Of a DNA stretch of 64,000 bases, positions 25,901-35,158 are shown one piece after another. Below the pieces are notes generated by a model, which was not told where the DNA came from, ran no database searches, and worked only from the letters and a program-made list of their open reading frames with translations. This stretch comes from Cystobacter ferrugineus. GTDB lineage: Bacteria; Myxococcota; Myxococcia; Myxococcales; Myxococcaceae. The position numbers and the translations under genes were made by a program. The number at the start of each line of letters is the position of its first letter. Within the stretch, counting starts at the first letter, position 1. The stretch covers positions 186,001 through 250,000 of the forward strand of contig NZ_MPIN01000004.1 of assembly GCF_001887355.1 (NCBI RefSeq), written 5' to 3'.

Positions 25901-26495
25901 ATGAAACAAAATCACACGAAGAACATTCGGAGTCTTCAGTGGGATGATCTCAAGATATTTCTCGCCATCTCGCGAGAGGGCTCTCTGATAGCAGCGGAGC
26001 GGGCCACCGGGCTGACGCAACCCACCATGGGCCGCCGTTCGCGCATGGTGGTGGAACTCAGTACCGATCCCCGTCTCTTGAGTCTCGACCGGCGGGAAAC
26101 CGACCTCGTCTTCTGCTTGAACCGTTTCGAGCAGGCCCATGTGGTGCAGCGGCGGCTCACGCGCGTTCAGCCACCAGGCGGATGTCGTCTGGCTCACGGG
26201 GAGGCTGCCCAAGGCATGCATCATGGGGCGCAGTAGCAGCCGCCACGTGCAGGCGCGGATGTGTTCCGAGGGAGGAGGACTCGCGGTGCTGCCCCTTCAG
26301 GTGGCGGAGACCACTCCCGGCCTGGAGCGGGTGGACCTCGGCGAGCCGCCTCCCGACCGGGAGGTCTGGCTGGGCTACCATCGAGACTTTCAACACCATC
26401 CCCGGCTGCGGGCGCTGATCGACGCCGTCGAGGCCGCCCTCTTGCTCGAGCTTCCCAAGAGCGTGAAAAGGGTTTTTCCGCCCCGGGCGTCGTGA
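25901..26495 (+). pseudogene. LysR family regulator pseudogene, internally deleted and frameshifted
   Basis: The N-terminus is a clear LysR helix-turn-helix (LQWDDLKIFLAISREGSL then AERATGLTQPTMGRR), but the sequence jumps directly to an internal fragment (DRRETDLVFCLNRFEQAHVV), losing the rest of the DNA-binding and linker region. After about 26160 a different frame continues with the family C-terminus: GGGLAVLPLQVAETTPGLER, then REVWLGYHRDFQHHPRLRAL. Thus at least one deletion and one frameshift. It precedes the AhpD-like gene on the same strand and may once have controlled it. Confidence 0.8.
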
Positions 26496-26630
26496 CGCCG
26501 GACCGTCTCACCCGTCCGGACCGCGCTCCTGTCGAAGCGGCTGTAATGCAGGCGGAGCTGGAAACCTTCCTGGGTGTCGCGGCACGACCCGGCCACTTCC
26601 GGCCGCTCCCGCCGCCCCGTGGAGAAGACC

Positions 26631-27179
26631 ATGTCCCGCATTTCCATCCCCACTGCCGACACCGCCCCCGCCGCCACCCGGCCCGTGCTGCAAACCCTTC
26701 AGCGCAAGCTCGGCCGCGTGCCCAACCTCTACGCCACCATCGGCCACTCGCCTGGTGCGCTCCAGTCCATGCTCGCCTGGGAGGAGGCGCTGTCGCGGAG
26801 CCGCACGATCTCCCGGCGCGAACGGGAGCAGCTCAACCTGCACGTCTCCGAGCTCAACGGCTGCGGCTACTGCATCTCGGCCCACTCGGCCATCGGCAAG
26901 TCGCTCGGGCTGAGCGAGCAGGACATCGAGGCGGCGCGCGTGGGCGCCGGCGCCAACGCTCGCGAGAATGCCATCCTCGCCCTGGCACGCCGCGTGGTGC
27001 GCACCGGCGGCCACGGCGCGGGGGGCGAGTTGGTCCGCGCGCGCGAGGCGGGCCTCTCCGAGGCCGAGGTGGTGGACGTCATCGCCGCCGTCTCCCTCAG
27101 GAGCTTCACCAACGCCGTGGCCGTCATCGCCCAGACCGAACTCGACTGGCCCAAGGCCCCCGCCCTTCCGGAGGCTTGA
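26631..27179 (+). CDS. carboxymuconolactone decarboxylase / AhpD-like peroxidase-related protein
   Basis: A 182-residue all-helical protein. The redox motif is LNGCGYCISAHSAIG, i.e. CxxC followed by a His three residues later, which is the AhpD active site arrangement. The N-terminal half (LGRVPNLYATIGHSPGALQS) is typical of the 'peroxidase-related' subgroup. It would reduce peroxides or a partner peroxiredoxin via the CxxC disulfide in the cytoplasm. The frame extends to 26574, but the ATG at 26631 gives the conserved family N-terminus. The LysR gene directly upstream is broken, so regulation of this gene may be altered. Confidence 0.9.
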   Translation: MSRISIPTADTAPAATRPVLQTLQRKLGRVPNLYATIGHSPGALQSMLAWEEALSRSRTISRREREQLNLHVSELNGCGYCISAHSAIGKSLGLSEQDIEAARVGAGANARENAILALARRVVRTGGHGAGGELVRAREAGLSEAEVVDVIAAVSLRSFTNAVAVIAQTELDWPKAPALPEA

Positions 27180-27302
27180 GTCCCACCGCGCGCGCTGAGG
27201 TCTCTTCGAGTTCTACAAACCCCCACGGAGTGCGCTGGGGGTGCAATGGCGCCGGAGGCTGGCCGTAGAAGGGGAAGTCACGATGCTCCAGGAGTTGCCC
27301 GC

Positions 27303-27818
27303 ATGACTTCGCTCATCCATTCCTTCCTCGCGGTCCTCCTGTTCGCCACGCCCTCCCTGGCGGAGGACGGGGGAGAAGCCGCGTTTCACGACTCCACCTG
27401 TTCCATCAGCGTCAAGAAGAGCGACCTGTTCTCCCGGGGCATGACACTGAGAGTGGAGGGGGCGCAGGAGGCGCACGACGCGGTGGCCCTGGATGGGGAC
27501 GTGGTGGTGCGCGCGGGTGCCACGGTGAAGGACGTGGTGGCGATGCGCGGCAACGTGACGGTGGAGGCCGGTGCCCGGGTGCTGGGCAAGGTGGTCGCGC
27601 TCGGCGGGGACGTTCACGTCGCCGAGGGCGCGATCCTCGAAGGGGAAGTATCCGCCCTGGGTGGGCGGGTCCACGCCGCTCCGGGCGCGACGCTGCGCGG
27701 GGAGAAGAACGAGCTGTCCCTCCAGGTCAACGGCAAGGACCCCGTCCAGCTATTCATGGGCCAGCTCTTCTCGGGCAAGGCCTTCGCCAATTGCAAGCTG
27801 CGCGTCACCGAGAAGTGA
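27303..27818 (+). CDS. exported bactofilin-like beta-solenoid protein
   Basis: A 171-residue protein with a signal peptide (LIHSFLAVLLFATPSLA). The mature part is built from short turns of Val-Gly-Asp-Val type (VALDGDVVVRAGATVKDVVA, then MRGNVTVEAGARVLGKVVAL, then GGDVHVAEGAILEGEVSALG), each about 18 residues, the pattern of a parallel beta-solenoid as in bactofilins (DUF342/583-type). Unlike cytoskeletal bactofilins it is exported. The start at 27303 is chosen because it gives a complete signal peptide; the frame is open upstream. Function unknown: a periplasmic polymer or scaffold is a reasonable guess. Confidence 0.75.
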   Translation: MTSLIHSFLAVLLFATPSLAEDGGEAAFHDSTCSISVKKSDLFSRGMTLRVEGAQEAHDAVALDGDVVVRAGATVKDVVAMRGNVTVEAGARVLGKVVALGGDVHVAEGAILEGEVSALGGRVHAAPGATLRGEKNELSLQVNGKDPVQLFMGQLFSGKAFANCKLRVTEK

Positions 27819-27962
27819 CGGAGCGCGGCTCGGACTCCTCTCCTTTCACGGGCACGTAGCACTTGCCCTGATACTCGACCGAACCACGGGGGCGGACTTC
27901 CACTTCCGTGTCTTCCAGACAGGGGGAGCTGCGGTCCGCGCAGCTATCCTGTTCCGCTGGAT

Positions 27963-27975
27963 AAGGGATTCCCTT
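27963..27975. promoter_or_regulatory. inverted repeat AAGGGATTCCCTT upstream of the ABC operon
   Basis: A perfect 13-bp inverted repeat (6-bp arms, 1-bp centre) 128 bp before the ATP-binding gene, within a 284-bp gap (27819-28102) that otherwise shows no gene. It could be an operator; weak evidence. Confidence 0.25.
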
Positions 27976-28102
27976 CCACCCCACGTGAACACGTCCTCCG
28001 TATTGCCAACGGACTTGCTTTTGCCACTGGGTTGCATCTACTCCTCATGTCGGGGCGAGGGAGTGTGGCGGGCTGGCGCGGTTCATTCGGAGTGAGGAGA
28101 GC

Positions 28103-28843
28103 ATGTCCGACGTCGTGAATACCGGTGCGCTCGAGGCGGTCGGGATCGAGCACCGCTATGGCTCGAAGACCGTTCTTCGGGGGCTGAACTTCACCGTGCA
28201 GCCCGGGCAGATCTACGCCCTGCTCGGCGGCAACGGCGCGGGCAAGTCGACGACACTCAGCATCTTCCTGGGACTGGTGCGCCCCACGGCGGGTCAGGCC
28301 CGGGTCTGTGGCCACGACGTGGCGGCCGATCCCCGGGCGGCGCGGTCGCGGCTGGCCTATGTCCCCGAGAACGTGGCCCTCTACGAGCACCTCAGCGCGA
28401 GGGAGAACCTCGATTACTTCCTGACCATCGCGGGAAGCGAGCAGCGGTCACCGTCGGACATCGACGAGGCGCTGGAGGCGGTCGGACTGACGCGTGAGGC
28501 GTGGGGAAAGCGCGTGGGCGGGTTTTCCAAGGGCATGCGCCAGAAGGTGGCGATCGCGCTGGCCATCGCCCGGCGCGTGCCCGTGCTCCTGCTGGACGAG
28601 CCGACCTCCGGCCTGGATCCGCGGGCGACGGGCGACTTCAACCGGCTGCTGGACACGGCCCGCACGCGCGGTGTCGCCACCCTGATGGTGACGCATGATC
28701 TGCTGAGCGCCACCGAGATCGCCGACCGGATCGGCTTCCTGGCCCAGGGCCGGCTCGAGGAGGAGCTGGCCGCCACCGGCCAGGAACGGTTCGATGTCCG
28801 GGCGCTGCATCAGCGCTATGCGCGGGCAGGGGAGGCCGCATGA
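28103..28843 (+). CDS. ABC transporter ATP-binding protein (ABC-2 exporter type)
   Basis: A 246-residue ATPase. Walker A is GGNGAGKST near residue 48, the signature is GGFSKGMRQKVAIAL near 145 (the degenerate FSKGMRQK form common in drug and gliding-type exporters), Walker B is VLLLDEPTSGLDP near 165, and the switch His lies in VTHDL. It powers the two permeases encoded next and starts a three-gene operon: its TGA overlaps the next ATG. The cargo is unknown; the genes resemble exporters of the NatA/GldA class. Confidence 0.92.
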   Translation: MSDVVNTGALEAVGIEHRYGSKTVLRGLNFTVQPGQIYALLGGNGAGKSTTLSIFLGLVRPTAGQARVCGHDVAADPRAARSRLAYVPENVALYEHLSARENLDYFLTIAGSEQRSPSDIDEALEAVGLTREAWGKRVGGFSKGMRQKVAIALAIARRVPVLLLDEPTSGLDPRATGDFNRLLDTARTRGVATLMVTHDLLSATEIADRIGFLAQGRLEEELAATGQERFDVRALHQRYARAGEAA

Positions 28844-30273
28844 ACTTCCCAGGCACGAAGGTCCCGAGAGTCGCCGCCGAGGAGTGGCGGGCCCTGGTGA
28901 GAAACCGGGTGGCGATGATCGCCAGTCTCACGCTCGCGGCCCTGCTGGTGACCTCCGCTCTCCTGGGAGTGGAGCAGCGCAACGCCACGCAGGCGGCGAG
29001 GGCCCGCTACCAGGCCACGGCGGACGAGACGTTCGACGCCCAGCCGGATCGCCATCCGCACCGGATGGTGCACTATGGGCAGTTCGTCTTCCGGCCCCTC
29101 TCGACGCTGGCCTTCATCGATCCGGGGGTGGACGGCTTCACCGGCAACACGGTGTTCCTGGAAGGCCACCGGCAGAACAGCGCCAACTTCAGCGAGGCGC
29201 GGCAATCCTCGCTGCTGCTGCGGTTCGGCCAACTGACACCGGCCTTCGTGCTGCAGACCCTGGCGCCGCTGCTCATCATCTTCCTCGCCTTCGGTGCCGT
29301 CGCGCGGGAGCGCGAACAAGGCACCCTGCGGCTGCTCGTGGCGCAGGGACTGCGCCCGTCCGAGTTCGCCGCGGGCAAGCTGTTGGCCCATGTCGGCGTG
29401 GTGGCCGCGATCGCCGCGCCGGCGCTCCTGGTGCTGGTGGCCGCGGCGCTCGCCGGCCTGGCGCCGCCCGTTCCCAGCCTGCTGATGGCGTCCGGCTACC
29501 TCGTCTATCTGTCCATCTGGGCGGCCACGGCCCTGCTCGTGTCGCTGCTGGTACGGCGCGCCCGGGACTCCCTGCTCGTCCTGGTCGCGGCCTGGATGGG
29601 CGTGGTCATCCTCGCGCCCCGGATCCTTCCCGAACTCGCGGTGGCGCGGCTCCCCACGCCCACGCGCATCGAGACGGACGTGGCCATCCATCATGAGCTC
29701 AAGCAGATCGGCGACAGCCACAATCCGGATGACCCCTACTTCTCCGAGTTCAAGGCGAAGACCCTCGCCCGGTATGGCGTCGAGAAGGTCGAGCAATTGC
29801 CGGTCCAGTGGGCGGGGCTGGTCGGCATGGAAGGAGAGCGCCTGACGAGCGGGCTGTTCGATCGCCACGCGCGCGAAGCCTTCGCCCGCGAGGCCGAGCA
29901 GAACCGGCTCGTGCGCCGCTTCGGGGTCATCAGCCCGCTCATCGCCATGCGCCAGCTTTCCATGAGCCTGGCCGCCACCGACACCGAGAGCCACCAGGAC
30001 TTCCTGGAGCAGGTGGAGCGGCACCGCTACGCCTTCGTCCAGGCGCTGAACCTCCTGCAGGTGACGAAGATCCCGAACCAGAACGCCGGAGCGGATCCCC
30101 GGATCTCCGCCGATCATTGGAAGACGCTGCCGGGCTTCACCTACCGGCCGCCGGACGTGCTCCTGCTCGCGGGCGGCCGGATCCGGGACAACCTCCTGGT
30201 GCTCATGGGCTGGCTGGCGGTCCTGCTCGTCGGTTGCGGCCTCGCCGCCCGGCGTCTGGAGGCGACGCGATGA
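28840..30273 (+). CDS. ABC-2 type permease with large periplasmic domain (DUF3526-like), first subunit
   Basis: A 477-residue membrane protein. The N-terminal helix (RVAMIASLTLAALLVTSALL) is followed by a long periplasmic segment, then about four closely spaced helices (FVLQTLAPLLIIFLAFGAVA through LLVLVAAWMGVVILAPRIL), a second soluble loop of about 170 residues and a final helix near the C-terminus (LLVLMGWLAVLLVGCGLAAR). AREREQGTLRLLVAQGLRPS is the conserved coupling segment of ABC-2 permeases. ATGA overlaps join it to both neighbours. It pairs with the next protein to form the transmembrane part of the exporter. Confidence 0.87.
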   Translation: MNFPGTKVPRVAAEEWRALVRNRVAMIASLTLAALLVTSALLGVEQRNATQAARARYQATADETFDAQPDRHPHRMVHYGQFVFRPLSTLAFIDPGVDGFTGNTVFLEGHRQNSANFSEARQSSLLLRFGQLTPAFVLQTLAPLLIIFLAFGAVAREREQGTLRLLVAQGLRPSEFAAGKLLAHVGVVAAIAAPALLVLVAAALAGLAPPVPSLLMASGYLVYLSIWAATALLVSLLVRRARDSLLVLVAAWMGVVILAPRILPELAVARLPTPTRIETDVAIHHELKQIGDSHNPDDPYFSEFKAKTLARYGVEKVEQLPVQWAGLVGMEGERLTSGLFDRHAREAFAREAEQNRLVRRFGVISPLIAMRQLSMSLAATDTESHQDFLEQVERHRYAFVQALNLLQVTKIPNQNAGADPRISADHWKTLPGFTYRPPDVLLLAGGRIRDNLLVLMGWLAVLLVGCGLAARRLEATR

Positions 30274-31676
30274 ACGCTTGGAAGGCAGAACTCCGATTGT
30301 TGTTCCGGGCGCGGTTGAGCGCGGGCGCGCTCCTGTTGCTCCTTGTCCTGACGGCCCTGTCCGTGGCGGCCGGCCTCGCGGCGACCGCCCGGCAGCAGGC
30401 CGTCATCGCGCGGGTGGAAGCCGCCCAGGGGAGGGATCTGGCCTCGGTGACCCGGGAGTATGGCAAGCCCGATGGAGACGCGGGCTCCGCCGCCTATTAC
30501 ACCTTCCACCTCACCACGGATCCTCCGTCGCCCCTGGCCTTCGCGGCGCTCGGCCAGCGGGACGTGCAGCCCTATGTCCTGCGGGTGCGGCTGCTGGGTC
30601 TGCAATCGCAACTCTACGAGTCCGAGACCTTGAACCCGGAGCTCGCGCTCGCGGGCCCCTTCGACTTCGCCTTCGTGCTGACCTATCTGGTGCCGCTGGT
30701 CCTCATCGCCCTGATGCATGACCTGGTGTCGGGGGAACGGGAGGCGGGCCGGCTCCGGCTCCTGGTCTCCCTCCCGGTCTCCGGGCGTGGGGTGTGGGGG
30801 CGTCGTGGCGTCCTGCGCTATCTGTTGGTCCTGGGCGCCCTGCTCGTGCCGTTCGTGACGGGCGCAGCGATCGCGAGGGCTCCGGTGGTGGCGACCTTCG
30901 CGATCGCCCTGGCGGCGGCGCTCTATGTGGCGTTCTGGTGGGGGCTGGCGCTTTGGGTCGCCGCTCGCGGCTGGAGTTCGGCGGCCAACGGTGCCGCGCT
31001 GATGGCCTGTTGGATCGTGCTGACCCTGCTGGCGCCCGCGCTGGCCAACGCCGTCATCTCCCGCGCCATCCCCGTGGCCAGGGGAGTGGACCTGACCCTG
31101 GCCCAGAGGGAGCGGGTGCACCGCGCCTGGGACATTCCCAAGGAGGAGACCTTCCGTCCCTTCTTCGTCAAGCATCCGGAGTGGCGCGACACGCCGCCGG
31201 TGCTCGGTCGCTTCCACTGGAAGTGGTACTACGCCATGCACGAGGTGGGCGATGAGGGGGTCTCCGCCGAGGTCGCGGACTACCGCCAGAGCATGACGGA
31301 CCGCGAGGTGTGGACCGCCCGGCTCGGCTGGCTCCTCCCGGCGGCAGCCGTCCAGACGCTGCTCCACCGCGCCGCCGACAGCGACCTGCGGGCACATCTG
31401 GCCTACCAGCGGAGCATCGAGGCGTTTCACACCCGGCTTCGGGACTTCTACTACCCGTACCTGTTCCAGGAGCGGCCGTTCCAGAAGGCCGACTTCGAGC
31501 GGCTGCCCCGCTATCAGCCCCGGCCGTCGAGCGCCTCGCTGCCGATCTCGCCGATGATCGGTCTGCTGGTGCTGGCGGCGCTCGTCTCCGGCGCCGCCAT
31601 CAGGGGAGTCCGAGCCCTGTCGTCGTCCGCGGCCCGGGAAGCTACTGGCGCGTCCCCTTGGGGTGTCCGGCCTTGA
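30270..31676 (+). CDS. ABC-2 type permease (DUF3526-like), second subunit
   Basis: A 468-residue paralogue of the preceding permease with the same plan: N-terminal helix (LSAGALLLLLVLTALSVAAG), a periplasmic domain, the coupling motif VSGEREAGRLRLLVSLPVS near residue 150, then clustered helices and a second soluble domain before the last helix (ISPMIGLLVLAALVSGAAIR). The start overlaps the previous stop (ATGA). The 3' end runs 35 bp into the convergent gene 31642-32805, so their coding ends overlap tail to tail. Confidence 0.88.
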   Translation: MNAWKAELRLLFRARLSAGALLLLLVLTALSVAAGLAATARQQAVIARVEAAQGRDLASVTREYGKPDGDAGSAAYYTFHLTTDPPSPLAFAALGQRDVQPYVLRVRLLGLQSQLYESETLNPELALAGPFDFAFVLTYLVPLVLIALMHDLVSGEREAGRLRLLVSLPVSGRGVWGRRGVLRYLLVLGALLVPFVTGAAIARAPVVATFAIALAAALYVAFWWGLALWVAARGWSSAANGAALMACWIVLTLLAPALANAVISRAIPVARGVDLTLAQRERVHRAWDIPKEETFRPFFVKHPEWRDTPPVLGRFHWKWYYAMHEVGDEGVSAEVADYRQSMTDREVWTARLGWLLPAAAVQTLLHRAADSDLRAHLAYQRSIEAFHTRLRDFYYPYLFQERPFQKADFERLPRYQPRPSSASLPISPMIGLLVLAALVSGAAIRGVRALSSSAAREATGASPWGVRP

Positions 31677-32805
31677 CGTCCGAATTCCCGTAGGTCCAGC
31701 TGGCGTTCAGCCCGATGCCCCACCCGGAGGCGCTGTCACTGGTGAGCGGGCAGAAGTTCAGGTAGCCGCCGTAGAACGCCCCCGCGCCCGACTTGTTCGC
31801 GCCCCAGGGGCCGCTACCGCCCGCCGTGTTCGTGCTCTGGATGAGCGTCTGGGTGTATCCGCCGCGGTTGCAGCGCGCGTCGTCGTTGTCGTGCTTGTCA
31901 TTCGAGGTCACGTTGCAACGATAGCCATGGTAGGGCATCTCGCAGGTGAGCGAGGGGTTCACCTCCCGCTTGTAGTCGTACTCGAGGCCCGGGTGGAAGA
32001 AGACGAGGGTGTTGTCCACCGTCCAGCCGTGTGCGTCGTCATCGTTGGTCCGCCGGGCGTACTGCTTGTGGTGCGAGCCCATGCAGCCACTGATTCCACA
32101 GCCGTCCCGGTTGTTGGCGAACTGGGGATGGGCTCCGGTGAAGTCCAGGTTGCTGGCATGCACGGTATAGCCGTCGTCCCGGGCCTTCACATACCAGACA
32201 TAGGCGACGGTCGGAGCGGCCGGATCCACGCGGATCACCACGATGTTTCCCTCGGCGTCCCCACAGTGATCGGACGAGCCGGCGACCTGGTTGCCCCACA
32301 GGTACGAGTGCAGCATCTGGAAGGTCCAGGCCTGGGTGATGCAGTCCGTGGGCATGCCCGAGCAGGAGCTGATCTTCCGCACCTCCATGTCGTAGACCGC
32401 CTTCGGATTGCACAGCCGCCAGCCGCCAAGACAATCATTGGCGCTGAAGTTCTCGTCCCTGGTGACGTAGTACGGATGAAACGCCCGGGCCAACACCTGG
32501 TGCAGGTTGGGGTCGTCGCGGTGGGCGATCAGGTCCACGTTGAACTGGATCTTCCTGGCGTTGTGGTAGGTGCTCGAAACCGAGGAGATGCAGTAGCCGG
32601 CATGGCAGTAGCCGACGTCGTTGTTGCTGCCATCGGCCGTCAATCCCCGGGCCTTGCTCGCCAGCGTGGGAGGAGGAACGCCCACGCCCTGATCCGCGGG
32701 CGGGACGTAGGCCGCGAGCGCGGACGTCCCCGCCAGTGATGACAGCAGCAGGCTCGCGACCCACAGCCCCGTGATCCCCATCTCGCGTTGCGGTGACAGC
32801 CTCAT
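31642..32805 (-). CDS. secreted cysteine-rich protein of unknown function
   Basis: A 387-residue exported protein. A signal peptide (GLWVASLLLSSLAGTSALAA) is followed by YVPPADQGVGVPPP and a soluble domain with many cysteines (YCHAGYCISS, NDCLGGWRLCN, SSCSGMPTDC, DGCGISGCMG), likely disulfide bonded outside the cell. His-rich pieces (GCMGSHHKQYARR and DRDDPNLHQ-type loops) could bind metal. The ATG at 32805 has GGGAGG 7 nt upstream and decides the start. I recognise no named family. The 3' end overlaps the permease gene by 35 bp on the opposite strand. Confidence 0.75.
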   Translation of the reverse strand: MRLSPQREMGITGLWVASLLLSSLAGTSALAAYVPPADQGVGVPPPTLASKARGLTADGSNNDVGYCHAGYCISSVSSTYHNARKIQFNVDLIAHRDDPNLHQVLARAFHPYYVTRDENFSANDCLGGWRLCNPKAVYDMEVRKISSCSGMPTDCITQAWTFQMLHSYLWGNQVAGSSDHCGDAEGNIVVIRVDPAAPTVAYVWYVKARDDGYTVHASNLDFTGAHPQFANNRDGCGISGCMGSHHKQYARRTNDDDAHGWTVDNTLVFFHPGLEYDYKREVNPSLTCEMPYHGYRCNVTSNDKHDNDDARCNRGGYTQTLIQSTNTAGGSGPWGANKSGAGAFYGGYLNFCPLTSDSASGWGIGLNASWTYGNSDVKAGHPKGTRQ

Positions 32806-32908
32806 CGTATGGACCTCCCTGGGAAGCAGGAGCCCACCATAGGACACTGGAGAAGCCGCGCGGCCCTTCGGACGGTTTCGTCCACTCCCACCGAGCCATG
32901 GACGAATT

Positions 32909-33244
32909 CAAGAGGAGGAGGTGCGTGCCTTCATCCAGGCCGTCCAGGAGTACACCGGCGCGCGCAAGGTGGATGTCATCGGCCACTCCATGGGCGTCAC
33001 CCTGGCCCGCAAGGCCATCCAGGGCGGCCCGGGATATGACCCCTACGGCGGCGACCACTTCGACCTCGGCGCTCCGCTCACCGGCCGCGTGGACACCTTC
33101 GTGGGGATCGCCGGGAGCACCGGCCCCATCCCCGGACAGGATGGCCAGAAGGTCTTCTCCTCCTACCCCCATGGCCACATGGGCTCACGCGACCTGAGCG
33201 TGGAGACGCAGCTCGCGATGATCACCGAGCACGAGGTCCGCTGA
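32909..33244 (+). pseudogene. 5'-truncated class 2 lipase (alpha/beta hydrolase) remnant
   Basis: The frame encodes EEEVRAFIQAVQEYTGARKV followed by DVIGHSMGVTLARKAIQGG, the nucleophile elbow GHSMG and helix of extracellular class 2 lipases. The signal peptide and first half of the hydrolase are absent: upstream codons in this frame do not resemble the family. A GTG at 32921 could in principle start a 107-residue peptide, but it lacks most of the fold and the catalytic Asp/His cannot be confirmed. Its 3' end overlaps the cheW remnant on the other strand. Confidence 0.7.
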
Positions 33245-33419
33245 GTCCTCACCCAAGGAAAGCTCGATTCGATCCGCCGAGAGCAGTTGACGGGAGCCCA
33301 GCGCGTCCTCATCGCTCTGGGGCTGAGGCGCATGAACCTGGCTGCTGAGCACATTGTCGATGTCCACCAGCAGGACGAACTTCCGCTCGGACCATGCCCA
33401 TCAGAATGTTCTCGCTCAT
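33185..33419 (-). pseudogene. cheW remnant with internal deletion, behind the chemoreceptor gene
   Basis: On the minus strand, 2 nt after the chemoreceptor stop, an ATG begins MSENILMGM, a CheW-like N-terminus. About 10 codons later the reading changes frame into SERKFVLLVDIDNVLSSQ, the conserved last strand of CheW (KFVLLLDIDRVLS), followed by an acidic tail that ends at 33185. Most of the CheW beta-barrel between these points is missing and the join is out of frame. The order receptor-cheW is normal for a chemotaxis operon, so the adaptor has probably been lost by deletion in place. Confidence 0.72.
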
Positions 33420-33421
33420 GA

Positions 33422-35158
33422 TCACACCTGGAAGCGCTTGAACTCACGGTCCCCGCCCGGGAGCGGGGCCAGGTCGGCGGGAGGGGAAGCCGGAGCCACG
33501 GGACCGTGGGCATTCGCCGCGGCCTTGAGCGCGTGCGCCGTGGACGGAATCTGCCCATGGGGGACTCTCCCCACTACAAGACGGGGCCGCATGCGAGCGC
33601 CGCGCTCGTGGCTGTCCTCCACACGGAAGTAGGACACCAGCTGGGTGAGCACCTCCGCCTGGGCGGAGAGCTCCTCGGCGGTAGTGGCCAGCTCCTCGGA
33701 GGCCGAGGCGTTACGCTGCGTCACCTGGTCCACGTGCTGCATGGCCTTGTTCATCTGGACCACCCCGTCGGCCTGCTCGTTGGAGGCGGCCACCACCTCC
33801 TGCACCAGGTCCGCCGTCTTGCGGATGGAGGGCACCAGTTCCTCCAGTAGATGTCCCGAGCGCGTCGCCACCTTCACACTGCTCGTCGCCAGCTCGCTGA
33901 TCTCCTTCGCCGCCGTCCGGCTGCGCTCGGCCAGCTTGCGCACCTCCGTGGCCACCACCGCGAAGCCCTTGCCGTGCGCTCCCGCCCTCGCCGCTTCGAT
34001 CGCCGCGTTGAGCGCCAGCAGGTTCGTCTGGTAGGCGATCTCCTCGACGATGGAGACCTTCTCCGCGATGGAGGTCATCGCCTCCACCGTCTTCTTCACC
34101 ACCTGGCCACTCTCCTCGGCGTCCCTGGCGCCCTTCACGGCCATCTGTTCCATCTGCCGGCTGTAGTCACGGTTCTGGGTGATGCTGGCCGACATCTGCT
34201 CCAGGCTGGAGGTGGTCTGCTCCACGCTGCTGGCCTGCTCGCCGGTACCTTGAGAGAGGCTCTGCGAGGAAGCCGATACCTGCGTGGCGGCCGCGCTGAG
34301 CGTGGCGGCTCCCATCCGGACCTCCGCCATCGCTTCGGAGAGCTTCCTCACCATTTCCTTCAGGGCGAAGAGGAGGCTCGTCCTGTCGTTCCCCTTCGTC
34401 TCCACGTTCACGGTGAGGTCTCCGTCCGCCACCCTGTGCACCATCTCCGCCGCGTATCCCGGCTCCCCGCCGAGCTGCTCCGCGATCACCACCGTCGTGA
34501 GCAATCCGATCCCTAATGCGATGACGACGACAGCGAAGATGACGCCCATGACGGACCGCCTGAACTCCGCGTATGAACTCGTCGACTGCTCCGAGAACTG
34601 CTCCATCGCCGCGAACTGGTGCGCCTCGAGCTCCTTGATGGCTGCCTCGATCTGGTTCTCGACCGCCCGGACCTCCTTCACGCCCGCATCGACGTGGAGA
34701 TCCTTGCTCGTCGTGAGCATCCCGGGCAGCCGCCCACTCGCCGCGAGCCGCAGGACATCCTGCTGCTCGCTCCGGAGCTGGGTCAGGAGCTGGTCCACCT
34801 CCGCGGCCATGAGCTGCCGGGCCGAATCCGAGCTGGAGATCGTCCGCCGGTATGCCGCGAACGCCTCCTCGAGCTGCTCCCGGCTCTTCTCGAGATCCGC
34901 GGTCCGACTCGAGAGTCGCTCCGTGCCCACGTCCAGCACCACGTTTCGAATGGTGCGAGACATGTGGAGCATGTGCACATCCGCCTCGAGCAGCTTCACG
35001 AGACCGAGCGCGTGGTGCTCGTGTATCTCTTGGAGGCTCTCGTCTGTCTGGGCCATGCCACGCAGGCCCTGCACGCCAACGAAGACGGCAAGCACCGTGA
35101 GCAGCCCGAATCCGAGCGCGAGTTTCGTGACGACCTTCAAGTTGCGGAACCACTTCAC
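33422..35158 (-). CDS. methyl-accepting chemotaxis protein
   Basis: A 578-residue chemoreceptor. Transmembrane helix 1 is near residues 10-30 ([20 protein letters not shown]), then a four-helix-bundle type ligand domain of about 150 residues, helix 2 ([20 protein letters not shown]), a HAMP domain, and a long cytoplasmic coiled coil. The signalling tip is [20 protein letters not shown], which contacts CheA/CheW. I choose the GTG at 35158 because AGGGGA lies 8 nt upstream; the frame is open back to 35221. The adaptor gene that normally follows is reduced to a remnant, so this receptor would depend on a CheW/CheA from elsewhere. Confidence 0.92.
   Translation of the reverse strand: MKWFRNLKVVTKLALGFGLLTVLAVFVGVQGLRGMAQTDESLQEIHEHHALGLVKLLEADVHMLHMSRTIRNVVLDVGTERLSSRTADLEKSREQLEEAFAAYRRTISSSDSARQLMAAEVDQLLTQLRSEQQDVLRLAASGRLPGMLTTSKDLHVDAGVKEVRAVENQIEAAIKELEAHQFAAMEQFSEQSTSSYAEFRRSVMGVIFAVVVIALGIGLLTTVVIAEQLGGEPGYAAEMVHRVADGDLTVNVETKGNDRTSLLFALKEMVRKLSEAMAEVRMGAATLSAAATQVSASSQSLSQGTGEQASSVEQTTSSLEQMSASITQNRDYSRQMEQMAVKGARDAEESGQVVKKTVEAMTSIAEKVSIVEEIAYQTNLLALNAAIEAARAGAHGKGFAVVATEVRKLAERSRTAAKEISELATSSVKVATRSGHLLEELVPSIRKTADLVQEVVAASNEQADGVVQMNKAMQHVDQVTQRNASASEELATTAEELSAQAEVLTQLVSYFRVEDSHERGARMRPRLVVGRVPHGQIPSTAHALKAAANAHGPVAPASPPADLAPLPGGDREFKRFQV

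Noticed and set aside
26261-27268. A longer plus-strand frame overlapping the AhpD-like gene
   Set aside because: It is Pro/Arg-rich and in a different frame from the CxxC-bearing protein; a composition artefact.
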